Source of the DNA: Aquabacterium sp. A3
GTDB lineage: Bacteria > Pseudomonadota > Gammaproteobacteria > Burkholderiales > Burkholderiaceae_C
NCBI RefSeq assembly: GCF_038069945.1
Contig: NZ_JBBPEV010000001.1
Coordinates: forward strand, 310,001-374,000
Length of the DNA: 64,000 nucleotides
Direction of reading: 5' to 3'
Part shown: piece after piece, positions 52,898-63,355 of the stretch
How positions within the stretch are numbered: position 1 is the stretch's first letter
Layout of the letters: each line of letters starts with the position of its first letter
Notes under the pieces: model-generated
Databases searched by the model: none
The model's input: the letters and a program-made list of their open reading frames with translations, nothing else
Told to the model about the DNA's origin: nothing
Program-made: the position numbers and the translations under genes

Positions 52898-54040
52898 TCA
52901 AACCGTCCGGTCACCCTTGGTCGGCCGACGGACGACACTGACAGGCATGATGACAGGCTCACGGCGCAAGCGCGTGTGAACCTTGGTGCGGTCTTGCACC
53001 TCGCCTGCCAGCTGACCGCATGCGGCATCGATGTCGTCACCACGGGTCTTGCGCACCGTGGTGACAATGCCTGCATCCTGAAGCATGCGGGCAAAGGCCT
53101 GCACCCTGGGCATCGCCGAGCGATGAAGCCCCGACTGCGGAAACGGATTGAAAGGAATCAGATTGAACTTGCACGGGATGCGACCCTTGACGAGGGCGAT
53201 GAGTTCCCGGGCGTGCTCATCGCTGTCGTTGACACCATCCAGCATGCAGTACTCGAAGGTGATGAAGTCGCGCGGCGCCGCACTGAGGTAGGACAAACAG
53301 GCCTGCATCAACTCCTGAATGGGGTACTTTTTGTTGATGGGCACCAAAGCGTCGCGCAAGACATCGTTGGGCGCGTGCAGGGACACCGCCAATGCGACAG
53401 GACAATCCTGCTGCAAGCGCTCGATCATGGGCACGACACCTGAGGTGGAAACCGTGACCCGGCGCCGAGACAAGCCATACCCATGGTCATCGAGCATGGT
53501 GCGCAAGGCCGGCACGAGTTGGGCGTAGTTCTGCAATGGCTCGCCCATGCCCATCATCACGACGTTGCTGATGACTCGATCTGAAGTGCCCAGCCGCTTG
53601 CGCAAGGCGTGCTCTGCAAACCACAACTGCGCGATGATTTCACCGGTGCTGAGGTTTCGACTGAAGCCTTGGTGGCCTGTCGAACAAAACCGGCAGCCCA
53701 CGGCACAGCCTGCCTGAGAGGAGATGCACAAGGTGGCGCGGTCGTCTTCGGGGATGTACACCGACTCGACAGCGTTGCCATCGCCCACATCGAACAACCA
53801 TTTGATGGTGCCATCAGACGAAACGTGCTCGCTGATGGGCTTGAGTCCCTCGATGACCGCGCTGCCTTGCAGCTTGGCACGAAGGGACTTGGCCAGATCG
53901 GACATCTGATCGAAATCAGAAGCGCCTTTCTGGTGAATCCAGCGAAAGAGCTGCGTGGCGCGAAAGCGCTTTTCACCCAGCTGCTCGCAGTAGGCGGTCA
54001 GCCCGTCGAGGTCGAAGTCGAGCAGGTTGACCGCACTCAT
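52898..54040 (-). CDS. rlmN: 23S rRNA/tRNA A2503 methyltransferase RlmN
   Basis: 380-residue radical-SAM dual-specificity enzyme methylating A2503 of 23S rRNA and A37 of some tRNAs. Cluster motif CAVGCRFC gives Cys112, Cys116 and Cys119. It has the EEDRATLC-type lead-in and the GGEPL-like [10 protein letters not shown] segment. Follows ndk by 24 bases. Ends with a short basic tail. Confidence 0.97.
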   Translation of the reverse strand: MSAVNLLDFDLDGLTAYCEQLGEKRFRATQLFRWIHQKGASDFDQMSDLAKSLRAKLQGSAVIEGLKPISEHVSSDGTIKWLFDVGDGNAVESVYIPEDDRATLCISSQAGCAVGCRFCSTGHQGFSRNLSTGEIIAQLWFAEHALRKRLGTSDRVISNVVMMGMGEPLQNYAQLVPALRTMLDDHGYGLSRRRVTVSTSGVVPMIERLQQDCPVALAVSLHAPNDVLRDALVPINKKYPIQELMQACLSYLSAAPRDFITFEYCMLDGVNDSDEHARELIALVKGRIPCKFNLIPFNPFPQSGLHRSAMPRVQAFARMLQDAGIVTTVRKTRGDDIDAACGQLAGEVQDRTKVHTRLRREPVIMPVSVVRRPTKGDRTV

Positions 54041-54064
54041 GGATACAACAGCCTCAGGCCGCGC

Positions 54065-54490
54065 TCAGCGGCTGTAGACGTTCATGCCGGGGAAGAAGAA
54101 TGCCACTTCCACGGCTGCGGTTTCAGGAGCGTCCGAACCATGAACGGCGTTGGCGTCGATGGAATCGGCGAAATCGGCGCGGATGGTGCCGGGAGCAGCC
54201 TTCTTGGGATCGGTGGCGCCCATCAGGTCGCGGTTCTTGGCGATGGCGCCTTCACCTTCCAGCACCTGCACGAACACCGGACCGGAGACCATGAAGTCCA
54301 CCAGGTCCTTGAAGAAGGGGCGCTCTTTGTGCACAGCGTAGAACTGCTCGGCTTCTGCGCGCGACAGTTGCACCAGCTTGCCGGCGACAACCTTCAGGCC
54401 GGCGCCTTCAAAGCGGGCGATGATCTGGCCGATGACGTTCTTGGCAACGGCGTCGGGCTTGATGATGGACAGGGTGCGTTCGATGGCCAT
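54065..54490 (-). CDS. ndk: Nucleoside diphosphate kinase
   Basis: 141-residue NDP kinase. Catalytic His117 lies in NAVHGSD, with the usual start [15 protein letters not shown] and Arg/Lys contacts. Full family length. GGAG precedes the ATG. First gene of the ndk-rlmN-pilW-rodZ-ispG-hisS run. Confidence 0.97.
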   Translation of the reverse strand: MAIERTLSIIKPDAVAKNVIGQIIARFEGAGLKVVAGKLVQLSRAEAEQFYAVHKERPFFKDLVDFMVSGPVFVQVLEGEGAIAKNRDLMGATDPKKAAPGTIRADFADSIDANAVHGSDAPETAAVEVAFFFPGMNVYSR

Positions 54491-54603
54491 TCTTGTTTCT
54501 CCGAAATATTCAATAAGGTGCCGTCAGGCTTGACAAAACCCAGCATTGTACTGTGTCGGGATGACGCCTGAGACGGCCTCATCCCTTCAACGATCAGAAA
54601 TGA
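54491..54603 (-). promoter_or_regulatory. rluB-ndk intergenic region: hairpin and ndk promoter candidate
   Basis: Minus strand: GGGATGA/TCATCCC (54585-54558) with inner GCC/GGC and no T-run follows the rluB stop. TACAAT at 54550-54545 is a candidate -10 for ndk; no clear -35. Confidence 0.4.
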
Positions 54604-56514
54604 TCAGCGGCGCCCACGACGGCCACCGCCGCCGCTGCCACCACCGCCACCGCTGTTCCCGCCCCCCTGACCACGGCGGCCGCCGCCACCGCCAAAGTAG
54701 GCATCGGCACCGATATAGCCAACCGATGTCTGCATGGGATCGGGTTGGCGCGGACCTTTCTGCTTGCCACCAGCAGCGCTGCGCTGAGCAGCCCCCTCGT
54801 GATCAGGGCGCCCGAACCCGGAGACGATGCGCTTGGAGCCCTTGACGAAGCGACGGTCAAAGGTTTGCTCCAGCGGGTTGGGAATGCGACCGATGTTGTC
54901 GATGTCGTCATCATCGAACTCATCGCGGGGTGCGGCGCGCTCGCGCTCCACCGGAGGGCGACCGGCCTTGTGCTGTCCAGGCTGGCCCTGCTGAGGCCCA
55001 CGCCCCTGCCCGCCTTGTGGCCCGCGACCTTGCCCCTGGGCCTGACGTTCTTGACGGTCCTGACGATCTTGTGGCTTGGCGCCCTTGCCACCAGGCTTGC
55101 CCTTGCCGCCGCGCCCCTGCTCGTGGCGATCCACGCCAACCAGCGCCTTGATCGCACGCACATCGGACTCACCCAATTCAACCCAGACGCCCCGACGCAA
55201 TCCGCGCGGCAGCACGATGGCGCCATAGCGAACGCGGATCAGCCGGCTCACGGTCAGCCCGACCGTGTCAAACAACTTGCGCACCTCGCGGTTGCGACCT
55301 TCCATGATGACCACGCGGTACCACTGGTTGACACCCTCGCCCAGACCGTTCGAGATCGAGGTGAAGGAGGCGGGCTGGCCATCGATCTCGACGCCATCGA
55401 GCAAGCGTTGACGCGACGCGTCGTCCAGGGTGCCCAGCACCCGAACCGCGTACTCGCGCTCGACCCCGAAACGCGGATGCATCAACTGGTTGGCCAATTC
55501 GCCCGAGGTGGTGAACAACAACAGCCCTTCGGTGTTGAGGTCCAGCCGACCCACAGACATCCACTTGCCGTGCTGCAGCCTGGGAAGGTTGCGGAAAACG
55601 GTGGGGCGCCCTTCCGGATCGTCACGTGTCACCACCTCGCCCACTGGCTTGTGGTACGCCAGGATGCGTGCTGGCGGAGGCGTGATCCGCGCGCGGATCG
55701 GCTTGCCGTCCAGCTTGATGCGGTCGCCAAAGGAAACCCGTTGTCCGATGTGCGCGACCTGGTCATTGACCTCAATGCGGCCGTCTTCGATCATCTTTTC
55801 GATGTCGCGTCGAGAGCCCACACCCGACTGGGCCAGCACTTTTTGAAGCTTGGGCGCATCCGGCTCTGGCCGCAAAACGCGCTTGTAGGCTTCAGATTCC
55901 TGCACGACCTCGGCTTCCTGCTCACGGTCGAAATCACCCGTCAGCAGCACCTGGACCATCTCTTCGGCCTGTTGGGCGGCCATCGCCGCTCGACGCGGCC
56001 CCACCCCGGGCTCTGGCTCGGCCATGACATCAGCATGGTCGTCGGCACTGGCCTCGACATTGGCGTCGGCACTGGCCTCAGCAGCAACAGGCTTCTGCTC
56101 AGCCAAATCCGACTGCCCTGCGTCGGCTGCGGCCACCACCACATCCTGCGTCGCGGCCTCAGCCGCCGTGGCCAGCGGCGCATCGGCGACCACTGCCGGC
56201 GCCTTGCGGCGGCTGCGGGCAGCAGGCTTGGGCACCACCTCGGCCACCGCAGCCTCGTCAACTGCAGTCGCCTCCGCCGCCACCGTGGCGGCGACCTCGG
56301 CCTCTGCTGGCACCACGTCGTCAGCCTTGCGGCGACGGGTCGTCTTGCGTGCAGGCTTGAGCGCCTCCTCGGCCCCGGCAGGCGCTGGCTCCACCACCGG
56401 AGACGCGGCGCGCGGCCGGCGGGCGCGCGGTTTGGCGGGGCTGGAGGCTTCGGCCTCGACGGGCACGGCGCCCGGGGTATCAGGATCTTGCATAGGCTCT
56501 TGCTCTTGACTCAT
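54604..56514 (-). CDS. rluB: 23S rRNA pseudouridine synthase RluB, with long low-complexity arms
   Basis: 636-residue RsuA-family enzyme. The core holds an S4 domain (about 220-270) and the synthase domain with [13 protein letters not shown] (Asp325 catalytic). An Ala/Glu/Pro/Lys-rich N-terminal arm of about 215 residues and a Gly/Gln/Arg-rich C terminus (RGG-like, ending GGGGRRGRR) make it about twice the size of E. coli RluB. ATG overlaps the scpB stop as ATGA. Arms are probably disordered RNA-contact regions. Confidence 0.92.
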   Translation of the reverse strand: MSQEQEPMQDPDTPGAVPVEAEASSPAKPRARRPRAASPVVEPAPAGAEEALKPARKTTRRRKADDVVPAEAEVAATVAAEATAVDEAAVAEVVPKPAARSRRKAPAVVADAPLATAAEAATQDVVVAAADAGQSDLAEQKPVAAEASADANVEASADDHADVMAEPEPGVGPRRAAMAAQQAEEMVQVLLTGDFDREQEAEVVQESEAYKRVLRPEPDAPKLQKVLAQSGVGSRRDIEKMIEDGRIEVNDQVAHIGQRVSFGDRIKLDGKPIRARITPPPARILAYHKPVGEVVTRDDPEGRPTVFRNLPRLQHGKWMSVGRLDLNTEGLLLFTTSGELANQLMHPRFGVEREYAVRVLGTLDDASRQRLLDGVEIDGQPASFTSISNGLGEGVNQWYRVVIMEGRNREVRKLFDTVGLTVSRLIRVRYGAIVLPRGLRRGVWVELGESDVRAIKALVGVDRHEQGRGGKGKPGGKGAKPQDRQDRQERQAQGQGRGPQGGQGRGPQQGQPGQHKAGRPPVERERAAPRDEFDDDDIDNIGRIPNPLEQTFDRRFVKGSKRIVSGFGRPDHEGAAQRSAAGGKQKGPRQPDPMQTSVGYIGADAYFGGGGGRRGQGGGNSGGGGGSGGGGRRGRR

Positions 56515-57215
56515 GGCGCAATCTGCGCCGACTCGGCGCGGGGAGGTTCTTCGGTGGCGCCAGGCGCGAGCCCGGCAACGTCTTGGGGTGAAGGGGCCTC
56601 GTCTTGCGCAGAGGCATCGAGGTCTTCGTCAGCCCGCCCATCAAGGGCGAGCGTCTCGTCCAGCCCAGGCAAGGAGGCCTGCCCCAACGGCAGCCCTTCC
56701 AGCGTGGGCAACTGGGCCAGAGACGACAGGCCCAGGTCATCCAGAAACTGGCGCGTGGTCGCCAGCAAGGCTGGCCTGCCAGGCGCCTCGCGGTGACCAA
56801 TCACTTCAATCCAGCCGCGATCTTCCAGTTGCTTGATGATGTGAGAGCTGACCGTCACACCACGGATGTCTTCAATGTCACCGCGGGTGACCGGCTGTTT
56901 GTACGCAATGATCGCCAGCGTCTCCATGGTGGCCCGGGAGTAGCGCGGCGGCTTTTCAGGATGAAGGCGGTCCAGGTGCGCCTGCACATCGCCACAGGTC
57001 TGGAACCGCCATCCGGTGGCCACCTCAACCAAGGCCACACCGCGCCCCTGCCACGATTCCTGAAGGCCACCCAGCAAGGCGATGATCGCGTCGGTCGACA
57101 GCGCGCCGTCGAACAACTGCTTCATGTCACGCACCGACATGGGCTGGTGCGCGCACAACAAGGCCGCCTCCAGAATGCGCCGTGCTTCCTGATCGCTGGG
57201 AAGGTCCATCGTCAT
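56511..57215 (-). CDS. scpB: Segregation and condensation protein B
   Basis: 234-residue SMC-kleisin partner with two winged-helix domains (about 5-170); [22 protein letters not shown] and [27 protein letters not shown] are typical. Acidic C-terminal tail. ATG at 57215 chosen; ATG 57209 also possible. scpA is not in the window. Confidence 0.92.
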   Translation of the reverse strand: MTMDLPSDQEARRILEAALLCAHQPMSVRDMKQLFDGALSTDAIIALLGGLQESWQGRGVALVEVATGWRFQTCGDVQAHLDRLHPEKPPRYSRATMETLAIIAYKQPVTRGDIEDIRGVTVSSHIIKQLEDRGWIEVIGHREAPGRPALLATTRQFLDDLGLSSLAQLPTLEGLPLGQASLPGLDETLALDGRADEDLDASAQDEAPSPQDVAGLAPGATEEPPRAESAQIAP

Positions 57216-57507
57216 CAACTGCGTGGTGCTGCGCCGCCTTGGCTGCGCTCGATACCCACTCCATCCATACGGGTTGAATGCATGGGTGCACGGCCATGCT
57301 GCCTGTGCACCGCGGTCGCTGCCCACAGACGGGCGCGCCGAAAAAATCAATCAAACGTTCGGGGCCGGGCTCCTGCGCCTCACGCGCGTGCCGGGCATGG
57401 CTCTGGAGATGTGCCAGATCGCACTGCAGTGCGAATCTTCAACACCGCCTACCTTGGTGAGCAGCCCGGCTGTGCTCGACGCGCAACATGGCTTTTCACT
57501 GGAGACA
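57216..57507. other. Gene-free gap between scpB and rluD with a 16-bp palindrome
   Basis: 292 bases without a convincing gene. TCGCACTGCAGTGCGA at 57419-57434 is a perfect 16-bp dyad. Open frames across the gap show no recognisable family. Otherwise I see nothing. Confidence 0.5.
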
Positions 57508-58635
57508 TTATGCACCAGAAGCCGACCAGGATGAAAAATCTGGCGCCACCCAGCCGAGCGCGGCAAAAAATGCCGCCATGTCCTCGGGCAGGGGCGCCGT
57601 GAACACGCACTCGCTGCCCGTCATCGGGTGCCTGAATGACAGGCGTGCGGCGTGCAAGGCCTGCCGCGTCAACCCATGCAGAGGGCGCCCGCCGTAGGTG
57701 GCATCCCCCACCAGCGGGCACCCCTGGTGAGCCAGGTGCACCCTGATCTGATGGGTGCGCCCTGTGTGCAAAATGCACCGGACGGCCGACACCGACCCTT
57801 CGCCGTCCGATCCACCTGCCACCGCCACCGGGAGCACATCCGTTTGCGCCGGCTTGCCCTGGCTCACCACCGCCATGCGAACGCGAGACACCGGATCACG
57901 CCCGACCGGAGCGTCAATGTGGCGCGCCCTGCTCCATTCACCATGGGCAATCGCCAGGTACTGCCTGCTGACGGTTCGCTCGGCAATGGCCTGGGTGAGG
58001 GCATGCATGGCTTCCCATGACTTGGCCACCACCATGAGGCCGCTGGTGTCCTTGTCAAGGCGGTGAACGATCCCAGCGCGGGGCAAGGCCGAGGCCCCTG
58101 CATGGTGGGCCAGCAGTCCGTTCATCAGCGTGCCTTGCCAGTGCCCTGCCGCCGGGTGCACCACCAGTCCGGCCGGCTTGTTGATCACCAGCAGGTGGGC
58201 GTCTTCATGAAGCACCTCCAGCGGCATGGCCTCTGGCTTGAACGACTGACTTTGGGCTGTGGGACGAACATGGATGCCGAGCATCTGCCCAGGCAGAACC
58301 TTTTTGGAGGGAGACGTCACGGGAACGTCGTCCAGCGTCACGGCGCCGTCCTCGATCAGGGTCTGCAAGTGGCTGCGGGAGTGCTCTGGCACCAGGTCTG
58401 CCAGCAAGCGGTCCAGCCGCTTGCCCCGGTGCGCAGGCATGAGCTCCCAGCGCCGGATGTCGGGGGCGGCCAACAGGCCTGCCGCCGCCTGCCCCTGGTC
58501 TGCCAGGGCTTCGGACGCCTCATCAGGCACATCGTCCAGCAGGTCCACGGCCTCATTGAGGTCGCCGATGTCGCCAGCGGCGTCGGTGCGAACATCAGAC
58601 GCAAGGAGCTTCGTGGGGGGGGTTCTCGTGGCCAT
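57508..58635 (-). CDS. rluD: 23S rRNA pseudouridine synthase RluD
   Basis: 375-residue RluA-family enzyme modifying helix 69 of 23S rRNA. An acidic start (about 1-55) precedes an S4 domain (RGKRLDRLLADLVPEHSRS) and the catalytic HRLDKDTSGLMVVAKS motif. It ends in TAA. Divergent from bamD, the arrangement also seen in E. coli. The leader may be very short. Confidence 0.95.
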   Translation of the reverse strand: MATRTPPTKLLASDVRTDAAGDIGDLNEAVDLLDDVPDEASEALADQGQAAAGLLAAPDIRRWELMPAHRGKRLDRLLADLVPEHSRSHLQTLIEDGAVTLDDVPVTSPSKKVLPGQMLGIHVRPTAQSQSFKPEAMPLEVLHEDAHLLVINKPAGLVVHPAAGHWQGTLMNGLLAHHAGASALPRAGIVHRLDKDTSGLMVVAKSWEAMHALTQAIAERTVSRQYLAIAHGEWSRARHIDAPVGRDPVSRVRMAVVSQGKPAQTDVLPVAVAGGSDGEGSVSAVRCILHTGRTHQIRVHLAHQGCPLVGDATYGGRPLHGLTRQALHAARLSFRHPMTGSECVFTAPLPEDMAAFFAALGWVAPDFSSWSASGA

Positions 58636-58650
58636 GCAGGCTTGCTTCTA

Positions 58651-58656
58651 TATACT
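58651..58656 (+). promoter_or_regulatory. -10 box of bamD, shared with rluD
   Basis: TATACT on plus at 58651; the surrounding TATATA reads as TATATA on minus too. It is 57 bases before bamD and only 16 bases before the rluD ATG. Confidence 0.5.
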
Positions 58657-58712
58657 GCGCTTTCCAGCGCTCGTCGGCGAGCCGTCCTGTAGACCCGATC
58701 GCCCTAAACAAC

Positions 58713-59585
58713 GTGAAACTGTTCAAGAAAACATCTTGCCACCCACTGACTGGGCGGCATGCCATGCGGATGGCCGCAGCGGCCTTGTGTGTGAGCCTGG
58801 CGGCATGCGGCACCGCGCCGCGGGACGAATACGCCAACATTCAGCCTGAAAAATTGTACGCGGACGCCCGCGACGAAATGACTGAAGGCAACTTTGAGAC
58901 CGCGATCAAGCAACTGGAGCGGGTGGAAGCCCGTGCATCTGGCACCTTGTTGTCTCAGCAGGCCCAGATCGATCTGGCGTATGCCTACTACAAGACCGGG
59001 GAAAAGGCCCAGGCGCTGGCCAAGCTGGAGCGCTTCATGCGGCTGCACCCCACGAGCCCGGCCCTGGACTACGCCCTGTACCTGCAAGGCCTGATCAATT
59101 TCAATGAAGACCTCGGCTTGTTCGGGCGCCTGTCCCGGCAGGATTTGTCCGAGCGCGATCAACAAGCGTCCAAAGACGCCTATGAGTCGTTCCGCCAGCT
59201 CATCGAACGCTTCCCTCAGTCTCGCTATGCCGAAGACGCCCGACTGCGCATGAATCACATCGTCAATTCGCTGGCGGCTGGCGAAGTGCACGTGGCGCGT
59301 TACTACTATCGGCGCGGGGCCTACCTGGCTGCCGCCAACCGGGCGCAGCAGGCCGTGGTCGACTACCAGCAGTCGCCGGCGGTTGAAGAGGCGCTTTCGC
59401 TCATGGCGCGAAGCTATGATCAGTTGGGCTTGACCGAGCTGCGTGATGGCGCCCTGCGCGTGCTGCGTCAGAGCTTTCCAGGCAGCCGCTTCCTGACCCA
59501 GACCGCCTCGGCCGATACAACGCCCAACGCCGACACCGGCGGCAACACAGAAGCTGCCCCCAAGCCTTGGTGGCAGCTCTGGTGA
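58713..59585 (+). CDS. bamD: Outer membrane assembly lipoprotein BamD
   Basis: 290-residue TPR lipoprotein, the essential partner of BamA. A GTG start gives a signal peptide with lipobox LAAC, Cys32; five TPR-like repeats follow (LERFMRLHPTSPALDYALYL and LIERFPQSRYAEDARLRM). C-terminal Pro/Trp tail. An ATG at 58764 would leave only 14 residues before the cysteine, so the GTG is preferred. Convergent with aceK, ten bases apart. Confidence 0.93.
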   Translation: MKLFKKTSCHPLTGRHAMRMAAAALCVSLAACGTAPRDEYANIQPEKLYADARDEMTEGNFETAIKQLERVEARASGTLLSQQAQIDLAYAYYKTGEKAQALAKLERFMRLHPTSPALDYALYLQGLINFNEDLGLFGRLSRQDLSERDQQASKDAYESFRQLIERFPQSRYAEDARLRMNHIVNSLAAGEVHVARYYYRRGAYLAAANRAQQAVVDYQQSPAVEEALSLMARSYDQLGLTELRDGALRVLRQSFPGSRFLTQTASADTTPNADTGGNTEAAPKPWWQLW

Positions 59586-59595
59586 GCCTGGGCGC

Positions 59596-61494
59596 TCAGT
59601 CGGCGCCAGCGCCTCCGGACGCAAATCCTGTCAAACGCCCCTGGTCGTGAACATCCGGCCCCAGGGGTGGCACGTCCACGGGCTCCTCGGCAGGCACCAT
59701 GTCAGATGATGGCAGGTCCGGGTCCAGCCCCATCTGGCGGATCTTGTGGATGAACCGCCGAGACCGGTCGTACGGAAATACATCGTGCACATAGCCGTCC
59801 AGGATCCGGTCCTTGTATTGCTGCCAGAAGGCGGGCTCAAGCAGGTCGGCGTGGTGCTGCATGAAGATGCCTCTCACGCGTGGATCCCCGAGCAGGAAGG
59901 GACCGAACGTCTCCGGAAAGACATCTCGGGGCCCGACGGTGTACCAGATCTCGCCTGACATCTCTTCTTCCTCATTGCGCGGCTCGGGCACCTTGCGGAA
60001 GTTGCAATCGGTGATGTATTCGATTTCGTCGTAGTCGTAGAACACGACCTTGCCGTTGCGCGTGACGCCGAAGTTCTTCCACAGCATGTCGCCGGGGAAA
60101 ATGTTGGCGGCCACCAGGTCTTTCAGGGCATTGCCGTACTCGATGACGGCATGCTCAAGCGCCTCACCTTCGGCCTCCTGAATGTAAATGTTCAGAGGCA
60201 CCATGCGACGTTCGATGTAGAGGTGCTTGAGCACCAGCACCTGACCGTCCTCATCCTCCTCGATCACGCTGGGCGAAAACTTCTGCAACTCGGCGATCAA
60301 TTCGTCGTCGAATCGATCGCGGGGAAAGGCCACGTTCGTGAACTCCAGGGAATCGGCCATGCGCCCCACGCGGTCGTGCTGTTTCACGAGCTGGTACTTG
60401 CTCATGATGAGCTCGCGGGTGGTCTCCTTTTGTGGAGGAAAGTAATCCTTGATGACCTTGAACACGAACGGATAAGACGGCAGGTCAAACACCAGCATGA
60501 CCATGCCCTTGATGCCTGGAGCGATGCGGAACTTGTCGCTGGAGTGCCGCAGATGGAAAAGAAAGTCACGGTAGAACAGGTTCTTGCCGTGCTTTTGCAG
60601 GCCAATGGCGCTGTACAGCTCGCTGCGGGGACGGCGCGGCATCAGGCTGCGCAGAAACTGCACATACGCCGAGGGCACGAGCATGTCCACCATGAAATAG
60701 GCTCGGGCAAAGCTGAACAGGGCCAACAGGTCATCCTCGCCGAACAAGGCGGCATCGATGTAGAGCTGGTTGCGGGCATTGTGCAAAATCGGGATGGCAA
60801 ACGGCAAACTGCGGAAACCGTTGACCAGTTTGCCCACGATGTAGGCACCCTTGTTGCGGTAGAACAGCGATGACAGCACCTGGATCTGGAAGTTGGTGCG
60901 CAAGCGAACGTTGCCCACCTCTTCCAGCAGCGCGTCGTAAACGAACCCGATGTCGCGATCGAGATCAACAAACGGCACCTGCAGGTCATAGCTTTGCACG
61001 ACCGTCTTGATGGTCTCGCGCAGGTTTTCTCTCGTGGGGTAATACGCCCGGAAGGTGCTGCCGCCCTGCCCGTCGTCATCGTCGATGTATTCGGTGGACA
61101 CCGCCGGCCGCACGAAGATGAAATCGTTGCGGTAATACTTGCGATGCAAGATCTGGATGGTCACCGAATTGAAGAACGTCTCGGCCAGCTCAGGCTGCCG
61201 ATGGCCCGTGAGCAAGCCGATGTACAGCAGCTTGACCTGATGCCACACGGCCATGGGCAAGGTGCTGGCGCCGTGGTCGGACTCCAGCCGCTCGACCGCC
61301 TCGTCGACCCGCAGGTCATAGAACTCGATGCGGGCCCGCTGGGCCGTCTGCTGCCCCACCCAGTCTGCCTGCTCAAAGCGACGCTTGGACTGCGCAGTGG
61401 TTTCACTGAAAATTCGGTAATGCCGATCAAAACCGTCGAGCAAGGCCCGAGCGATATCGAATACGCGGGGATCGGTGATCTGTTGCGGAAACAT
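59596..61494 (-). CDS. aceK: Isocitrate dehydrogenase kinase/phosphatase
   Basis: 632-residue bifunctional enzyme switching isocitrate dehydrogenase off and on, steering carbon to the glyoxylate shunt. The ATP-binding segment reads [20 protein letters not shown] and the catalytic region [23 protein letters not shown] at 61494 has GGAG upstream. aceA and aceB are not next to it, unlike E. coli. Ends with an acidic/Pro stretch. Confidence 0.96.
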   Translation of the reverse strand: MFPQQITDPRVFDIARALLDGFDRHYRIFSETTAQSKRRFEQADWVGQQTAQRARIEFYDLRVDEAVERLESDHGASTLPMAVWHQVKLLYIGLLTGHRQPELAETFFNSVTIQILHRKYYRNDFIFVRPAVSTEYIDDDDGQGGSTFRAYYPTRENLRETIKTVVQSYDLQVPFVDLDRDIGFVYDALLEEVGNVRLRTNFQIQVLSSLFYRNKGAYIVGKLVNGFRSLPFAIPILHNARNQLYIDAALFGEDDLLALFSFARAYFMVDMLVPSAYVQFLRSLMPRRPRSELYSAIGLQKHGKNLFYRDFLFHLRHSSDKFRIAPGIKGMVMLVFDLPSYPFVFKVIKDYFPPQKETTRELIMSKYQLVKQHDRVGRMADSLEFTNVAFPRDRFDDELIAELQKFSPSVIEEDEDGQVLVLKHLYIERRMVPLNIYIQEAEGEALEHAVIEYGNALKDLVAANIFPGDMLWKNFGVTRNGKVVFYDYDEIEYITDCNFRKVPEPRNEEEEMSGEIWYTVGPRDVFPETFGPFLLGDPRVRGIFMQHHADLLEPAFWQQYKDRILDGYVHDVFPYDRSRRFIHKIRQMGLDPDLPSSDMVPAEEPVDVPPLGPDVHDQGRLTGFASGGAGAD

Positions 61495-61538
61495 GCGATG
61501 GGCTCCGAATGACAATGGCGGCGCAGTTCGGCCTGGGG

Positions 61539-62198
61539 TCAAGACTGGTGGCGCTGTCGAAGCCCGTCGAGGGCGGCCTGATACGCGGGCGCCACCTCTT
61601 CCGCCGAACGGACCGACATGCGCAAGTCCTTGATCAGCCCATTATGCAAGCCGTATACCCAGCCATGGACACGCACCTCCTGGCCGCGGGCCCAGGCGTC
61701 CTGCACCACCGTGGTGTGGCAAACGTTTCGGCATTGCTCCAGCACATTGAGTTCGCACAAGGCATCGAGGCGCGCCGACCCTTCGGAGGGCAATTCGTCC
61801 AGCCAGCCCCGATGCTGATGGTGAACATCCTGAACATGGCGCAACCAGTTGTCTGCGATGCCCACCCTGCGATTGACCATGGCGGCATGCACGCCGCTGC
61901 AGCCATAGTGGCCCACGACAATGATGTGCTTGACCTTCAAGGAATCGATGGCGAACTGCATCACCGACAAGCAGTTGAGGTCAGAGTGCACCACCACATT
62001 GGCCACGTTGCGATGCACAAACAGCTCGCCCGGCAACAGCCCCACGATCTCGTTGGCTGGCACACGGCTGTCGCTGCAGCCGATCCAGAGGTACTCTGGC
62101 GATTGCTGCTGCTGCAGGCGAGTGAAAAACCCGGGGCTGCGTTGCTCTATGTCGTGCGCCCAGGCGCGGTTTTTCTCAAACAATGCGTCGATCTTCAT
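61539..62198 (-). CDS. can: Beta-class carbonic anhydrase
   Basis: 219-residue zinc enzyme interconverting carbon dioxide and bicarbonate. Zinc ligands Cys41, His97 and Cys100 with Asp43-Arg45 (CSDSR) match the E. coli Can type. ATG at 62198 chosen; a longer reading to 62267 enters the shared upstream region. Divergent from the MBL gene and 44 bases before aceK, possibly co-transcribed. Confidence 0.95.
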   Translation of the reverse strand: MKIDALFEKNRAWAHDIEQRSPGFFTRLQQQQSPEYLWIGCSDSRVPANEIVGLLPGELFVHRNVANVVVHSDLNCLSVMQFAIDSLKVKHIIVVGHYGCSGVHAAMVNRRVGIADNWLRHVQDVHHQHRGWLDELPSEGSARLDALCELNVLEQCRNVCHTTVVQDAWARGQEVRVHGWVYGLHNGLIKDLRMSVRSAEEVAPAYQAALDGLRQRHQS

Positions 62199-62248
62199 GC
62201 AGCCAGTGTAGACAAGCTGCGGGCCTGATCCGCCCCCACCCTGCGCGA

Positions 62249-62268
62249 ATTGCACAGTCGTGCACAAT
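62249..62268. promoter_or_regulatory. TGCACA direct repeats between can and the MBL gene
   Basis: TGCACAGTCG followed by TGCACAATCC places two TGCACA units exactly ten bases apart, one helical turn, in the 80-base divergent gap. GCAC/GTGC inside can also form a small dyad. Function unknown. Confidence 0.3.
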
Positions 62269-62278
62269 CCAAACCATC

Positions 62279-63355
62279 ATGTCCACATCATCAGCTCACC
62301 CCACACTGAGCTACCCCTGGGGCGATCACCGCCCGTCGACAGGCAGCTTCACCACACTTTTGCCTGGCCTGCACTGGGTGCGCATGCCCTTGCCTTTTGC
62401 GCTCAACCACATCAACCTCTGGGTGCTCGATGACGACCTGGATGGCCAAGTCGGACTGTCAGTGGTGGACTCTGGCGTGGCCACCGAAGAGATACGCGCC
62501 GCCTGGGAAGCCCTGTGGTCCACAGCGTGGACACCACAGCCGCTGCTGCGCATGGTGGTCACGCACATGCACCCCGACCATGTCGGCAACGCCCATTGGT
62601 TGATGGAAAACTTTGGCCGCAGCCAGGGTGCGCAGTTCTGGATGAGCGCCACCGATCACCTCGCTGCCTTACTGGCCTGCAAGGAAACCACCGGCTATGG
62701 CGGTGTTCGGGCGTCTGCGCACTTTGCAGCGCACGGTCTGGCAGACCCCCAGGCCCTGAGCAAGATACAGGCGCGAGGCGACTATTACGCATCCATGGTG
62801 CCGGACGTCCCACGCAGCTTTCACCGACTCATGGATGGTCACGTCTTGCGCATGGGTGGTCGTCAATGGCGATGCCTGAGCGGCCATGGACACAGCCCGG
62901 AACACATCTCGCTGTATGACGAACGCGATGGCGTGCTGATCTCTGGTGACATGCTGTTGCCCACCATCTCGACCAATGTCAGCGTGGTTGACATGGAGCC
63001 AGAGGCTGATCCTCTGGGGCTGTTTCTCCGCTCTTTGGAGCGCATGCGGGATCTGCCACCTGACACATTGGCCCTGCCCTCGCATGGCCTGCCCTTTCGG
63101 GGCATCCACGCCCGGATCAATGCCTTGCAGGCTCATCACGCCGAGCGATTGACCGATGTGGTCACGCACGCCAGGCAGGCCCCGGTGTGTGCAGCGGATC
63201 TTTTGCCGGTGTTGTTCAAGCGTCCGCTGGACCTGCACCAGACCACATTCGCCATGGGCGAGGCCCTGGCTCACCTGAACCACCTGTGGCTCAAGGGCGA
63301 ACTGAGACGCGAACGCGACGATCAGGGCGTGTGGCGATTCACTGCGGCACGCTAA
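62279..63355 (+). CDS. MBL-fold metallohydrolase
   Basis: 358-residue metallo-beta-lactamase-fold hydrolase. The zinc motif HMHPDH gives His96, His98, Asp100, His101; LSGHGHSPEHISLYD and LISGDMLLP supply further metal ligands, and a helical C-terminal domain ends the protein. Similar proteins are called glyoxalase-II-like, but the substrate is unknown. ATG at 62279 is chosen; Shine-Dalgarno weak. Its 3' end overlaps the convergent ygjP-type gene by 17 bases. Confidence 0.85.
   Translation: MSTSSAHPTLSYPWGDHRPSTGSFTTLLPGLHWVRMPLPFALNHINLWVLDDDLDGQVGLSVVDSGVATEEIRAAWEALWSTAWTPQPLLRMVVTHMHPDHVGNAHWLMENFGRSQGAQFWMSATDHLAALLACKETTGYGGVRASAHFAAHGLADPQALSKIQARGDYYASMVPDVPRSFHRLMDGHVLRMGGRQWRCLSGHGHSPEHISLYDERDGVLISGDMLLPTISTNVSVVDMEPEADPLGLFLRSLERMRDLPPDTLALPSHGLPFRGIHARINALQAHHAERLTDVVTHARQAPVCAADLLPVLFKRPLDLHQTTFAMGEALAHLNHLWLKGELRRERDDQGVWRFTAAR

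Noticed and set aside
54745..56796. Plus-strand open frame of 683 codons opposite rluB
   Set aside because: Arises from the repetitive Ala/Gly-coding DNA of rluB; no ribosome site or family.
57223..57534. Possible 103-codon gene in the scpB/rluD gap
   Set aside because: No Shine-Dalgarno, no recognisable family, and it runs into rluD; treated as non-coding.
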